A stretch of 64,000 nt of DNA from Deltaproteobacteria bacterium (GTDB lineage: Bacteria; Myxococcota_A; UBA9160; UBA4427): positions 186,001 to 250,000 of the forward strand of contig JAJDAN010000089.1 in the NCBI GenBank assembly GCA_029261855.1. Reading direction: 5' to 3'. The translations under genes were made by a program, and so were the position numbers. Each line of letters opens with the position of its first letter. Position 1 is the stretch's first letter. The notes below the pieces were generated by a model. The model saw nothing but the letters and a program-made list of their open reading frames with translations, ran no database searches and was not told the origin of the DNA. Positions 61,574 to 64,000 of the stretch are shown in pieces.

Positions 61574-62032
61574 CTACTCCTCCCGGTCTCGCCGGTGCAC
61601 ACCCCGGGCGAGCCACTTGACGCTCGACTCCAGCAGCTCGACGCCGACGAGGATCGCGACGGTTACGACTGCGAGCGAGATCGCCTCGGCATGTCGTCCG
61701 AGTCCGATGGCGGCACCGATGGCCGCGAGCACCCAGATCACGGCAGCGGTCGTGACCCCCGTCACGACGCCCTGGTTCGAAAACATGACGCCCGCCCCGA
61801 GGAAGCCCACGCCCGTCACCAGCTGACCCAGCACGCGGGTGGAGTCGCCTCCCTGTCCCACGAGCGCCGACCCGAGATGGATGAAGACTGCGGTGCTGAG
61901 GCAGACGAGGATGCTGGTGCGAACGCCTGCCGGCTTTCCGCGAACCTGTCGCTCGAGACCAACGATGCCGCCGCACAGCACCGAGATGGCGACTGCCTTC
62001 CAGAACGGTGAATTCGGGTCGAAGCCTTCCAA
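61574..62032 (-). CDS. MgtC/SapB-family membrane protein
   Basis: The 152-residue protein has four membrane helices and family segments GGIVGLERQVRGKPAGVRTSILVCL and GVGFLGAGVMF. MgtC proteins help intracellular survival in pathogens and may modulate ATP synthase or magnesium balance; the many environmental homologues have unknown roles. The C-terminal domain of long MgtC proteins is absent. The only starts available upstream are TTG (62032) and CTG; TTG is preferred, with GAGG some nine bases upstream. Confidence 0.85.
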   Translation of the reverse strand: MEGFDPNSPFWKAVAISVLCGGIVGLERQVRGKPAGVRTSILVCLSTAVFIHLGSALVGQGGDSTRVLGQLVTGVGFLGAGVMFSNQGVVTGVTTAAVIWVLAAIGAAIGLGRHAEAISLAVVTVAILVGVELLESSVKWLARGVHRRDREE

Positions 62033-62131
62033 GTGCAGCCCACCTCGCGTCGAAGAGCGAGGAGAGTATCAGAGGGCAGGCCCTCGAGGTGCGCCGGTGG
62101 TGCCCCCCGGCCGGAACCAGAGTTCCGGCTC

Positions 62132-64000
62132 CTAGCGCGCGGTCAACTTGCCGTAGACGGTGGTCAACACCGTGGGCAGGTGTCCGGGGTGGGGCAGTAC
62201 GTGCCAGGCACCGGCGCCGAACATGGCGGGCAGGTAGTCGCGCGCCACGGCGTCGACGGCCAGCGCATGGGCGCACACCTCTCGGCGCTCGGCCTCGCGC
62301 AGGGCCTGGCGGACGTCGGCCATGCCGTACGAGCCCTCGTAGCGGTCGTAATCCGTCGGCTTGCCGTCGCTGACGAGTAGCAGCAGCCGACGGTCCGCCG
62401 GCTCGGCGGTGAGTCGATCCGTCGCGTACCGCAGAGCCGGTCCGATCCGCGTATAGCCCTGGGGTTCGAGGGCACCCAGTCGCGCCCTCGCGACGGCCCA
62501 GGGGTCGCGCCAGTCCTTGACCTCCCAGACCCGGCAGCGGTTCCGGGTCTGGGACGCGAAGGCCAACACCTGGAGACGGTCCCCCAGCTGGTCGGCGACT
62601 TCCCCCAGCACGAGCACCGCCTCGCGCGCGACGTCGAGCACGCGCCGGTTGTCGACCCAGGAATCCGTCGAGAGCGAGGTGTCGAGCAGCACCGTCGTCG
62701 CGAAGTCGCGTCGTTGCTTCGCCTGTCTCACGTACAGTCGTGGATCGTCCGACCGACCGGCACGCGCCGCGGCGTGGGCGTCGACCAGCGCCGCCAGGTC
62801 GATGTCCTCTCCGTCGAGCTGGCGGTCCTGGGGACGCAGACCGGCCCGGTGGATCTCGAGGCGCCGCCGCAGGTCGACGATCGAGCGACGATGGCGCGAG
62901 CGCGCCTCGCTCGCCCAGGCCGGATCGCTCGCTCTCACTCGCGCCGGATAGACGGTGCACCAGTCCGGCCGGTAGCGGCGACGCCGACCGTCCCATTCGG
63001 GGTAGGGCAGACCGCGTTCTTCGGGCGCGACGCTTCCGATGTCGGGAATCGAGCTCCCCAGCTGGACGTCCGCCCGCAGCAACGCGTGCGCGGCGTCCTC
63101 GCCGCGCACGAGGTCGCCGAGATCGACCTCCTGCAACGCGTCGATCTGGGCGTCCAACTCGTCGGCGCCATCGAGATCGCGGGCGCCGCCGCGGTAGCTG
63201 TCGAGGGTCTCGACCTTCTCGAAGCTGTGAATGAGGACCGCGTCCTCCTTTTCCTTCTCGTCGATCACGACCCGGCGGAGCGCCTCCACATCGGGGGCCA
63301 GCGCTTCCGACTCGATCTCGTCGGCGCTGGCCGCCGGGTCGTCGGCGGCGTCGGCGGCGTCGGCGGCGTCGGCGGGCCCGATCTCGTCCTGGCCGCCGAG
63401 CTCCGGGATCCAGGCCCCCCAGATGGCGATCTCGGGGCTCGCGCCGCGACCCCGGCGCGGGCCGCGCAACGACGCCTGGACCGCTTCGCTTTCCCAGGGA
63501 CGTTCGCCTCGCAGCGCCGATCGGCGCGCCTCTTCGAGCGCGCGCTCGCGTCCGCGCAGTTCGCTCGGGTCGGGTCGCCAGGCGAGCTCGACTTCCACCG
63601 CTGCCTGGTGTTCATCCTCGAAGCGCGGCAGCGTCCTCGCCAGCCAGGACGTCGCCTCGCGAGCACGCCACAATGATTCGAGGGGTGCGAGATCGGCGCT
63701 GAAGCGAGCCGGCTGGTGGCGCGTACGCCGTCGCATCCCGGCGGCAACGAGTGCACGCACGCGATAAAGGCGTCGGTTCTGCTGCGAGTCCTCGCAGAGC
63801 GAGAATGTCCGCGGAAGCAGTAGATCGCGACCGCGGGCGCCGCCCGCGTCGCGCGCGGGAAGCACCCGGACCGGCTCGGCGGCGACGACCTGCGCGAGCA
63901 CCGCCAGCCCCCGCACGTTCTCCGCCAGGGACACGCTGCCCGGCGACATCGCCGGGCTCGCCGGCGCCAGGCGCCGCCACAGGGACAACAGCCCCCGGAA
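62132..64000 (-). CDS. NorD-like VWA protein, probably cut by the window edge
   Basis: The open frame has no stop up to the right edge; a TTG at 63988 is a possible start, but the true start may lie outside. The C-terminal VWA domain has an intact DTSLS metal site (in LLDTSLSTDSW) and a VSDGKPTDYDRYEG segment that is typical of NorD, the partner of the NorQ/CbbQ-type MoxR ATPase that activates nitric oxide reductase or Rubisco. The central region is acidic with an Ala-Asp repeat. The ATPase partner would be expected beyond the edge. No nitric oxide reductase gene is in the window. Confidence 0.85.
   Translation of the reverse strand, partial: FRGLLSLWRRLAPASPAMSPGSVSLAENVRGLAVLAQVVAAEPVRVLPARDAGGARGRDLLLPRTFSLCEDSQQNRRLYRVRALVAAGMRRRTRHQPARFSADLAPLESLWRAREATSWLARTLPRFEDEHQAAVEVELAWRPDPSELRGRERALEEARRSALRGERPWESEAVQASLRGPRRGRGASPEIAIWGAWIPELGGQDEIGPADAADAADAADDPAASADEIESEALAPDVEALRRVVIDEKEKEDAVLIHSFEKVETLDSYRGGARDLDGADELDAQIDALQEVDLGDLVRGEDAAHALLRADVQLGSSIPDIGSVAPEERGLPYPEWDGRRRRYRPDWCTVYPARVRASDPAWASEARSRHRRSIVDLRRRLEIHRAGLRPQDRQLDGEDIDLAALVDAHAAARAGRSDDPRLYVRQAKQRRDFATTVLLDTSLSTDSWVDNRRVLDVAREAVLVLGEVADQLGDRLQVLAFASQTRNRCRVWEVKDWRDPWAVARARLGALEPQGYTRIGPALRYATDRLTAEPADRRLLLLVSDGKPTDYDRYEGSYGMADVRQALREAERREVCAHALAVDAVARDYLPAMFGAGAWHVLPHPGHLPTVLTTVYGKLTAR
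63342..63377 (-). repeat. 9-base tandem repeat in the NorD-like gene
   Basis: GTCGGCGGC is repeated about four times and encodes Asp-Ala-Ala on the coding strand within an acidic linker. It keeps the frame and could vary in copy number. Confidence 0.75.

Overview
The window is about two-thirds G+C, gene-dense (no gap over 300 bases) and carries no rRNA, tRNA, CRISPR, phage or transposase gene that I can see. Gene content points to an aerobic, heterotrophic Gram-negative bacterium: a periplasmic haem-type fatty acid cis/trans isomerase, an RND efflux pump with a TolC-like channel, lipoproteins, a caa3-type oxidase, a Bat/MoxR operon and many lipid or xenobiotic enzymes. The mix would fit the deltaproteobacterial grade (Myxococcota or Binatota-like lineages), but this is inferred from gene content and is not tested.

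Layout. 1-7.4 kb: envelope genes (cti, secreted proteins and lipoproteins, an 832-residue repeat protein with a glycine-rich tail). 7.5-17.9 kb: a minus-strand block reading MoxR, DUF58, DUF4381-like, BatA, BatB-TPR, BatD, OmpR-type regulator, histidine kinase, with mostly overlapping stops and starts, followed by a periplasmic FKBP isomerase. A related palindrome lies about 100 bp upstream of both the MoxR gene and the FKBP gene. The FKBP leader can fold into a three-way junction that buries its ribosome binding site. 18-28 kb: GreA-like protein, cardiolipin synthase, a tripartite RND pump, a hemolysin III-type membrane protein, an FHA protein and a PAS-GGDEF cyclase.

28.4-41.8 kb is a respiratory block: pyruvate oxidase, a membrane-anchored glutamate-synthase-like flavoprotein, caa3 oxidase subunits II/I/III, a membrane protein, a dihaem cytochrome c, a Rieske protein and a cytochrome b-cytochrome c fusion. 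These are followed by an unusual CtaG-polyferredoxin fusion with a small membrane-anchored partner. Electrons could run from pyruvate through quinone, the bc complex and cytochrome c to oxygen; the fusion looks like a copper or haem-copper assembly factor.

41.8-56 kb holds oxidoreductases and regulators: a glutaredoxin-like protein, a luciferase-like oxidoreductase, SDRs, a GST / CMD-nitroreductase fusion / VOC operon facing a cupredoxin-like protein and a permease, a TetR gene sharing operator-like sites with that operon, a Baeyer-Villiger monooxygenase with an esterase, an SDR, an enoyl-CoA hydratase and a second TetR gene. 56-59.8 kb is an oxidative pentose phosphate operon (zwf, pgl, gnd) behind a nitronate monooxygenase gene. 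The window ends with a sulfatase, an MgtC-family protein and a NorD-like VWA protein that probably runs off the right edge.

The most interesting signals are the structured FKBP leader, the palindrome pair bracketing the Bat operon, the three-site TetR operator set at 46.7 and 48.9 kb, and the CtaG-polyferredoxin fusion.
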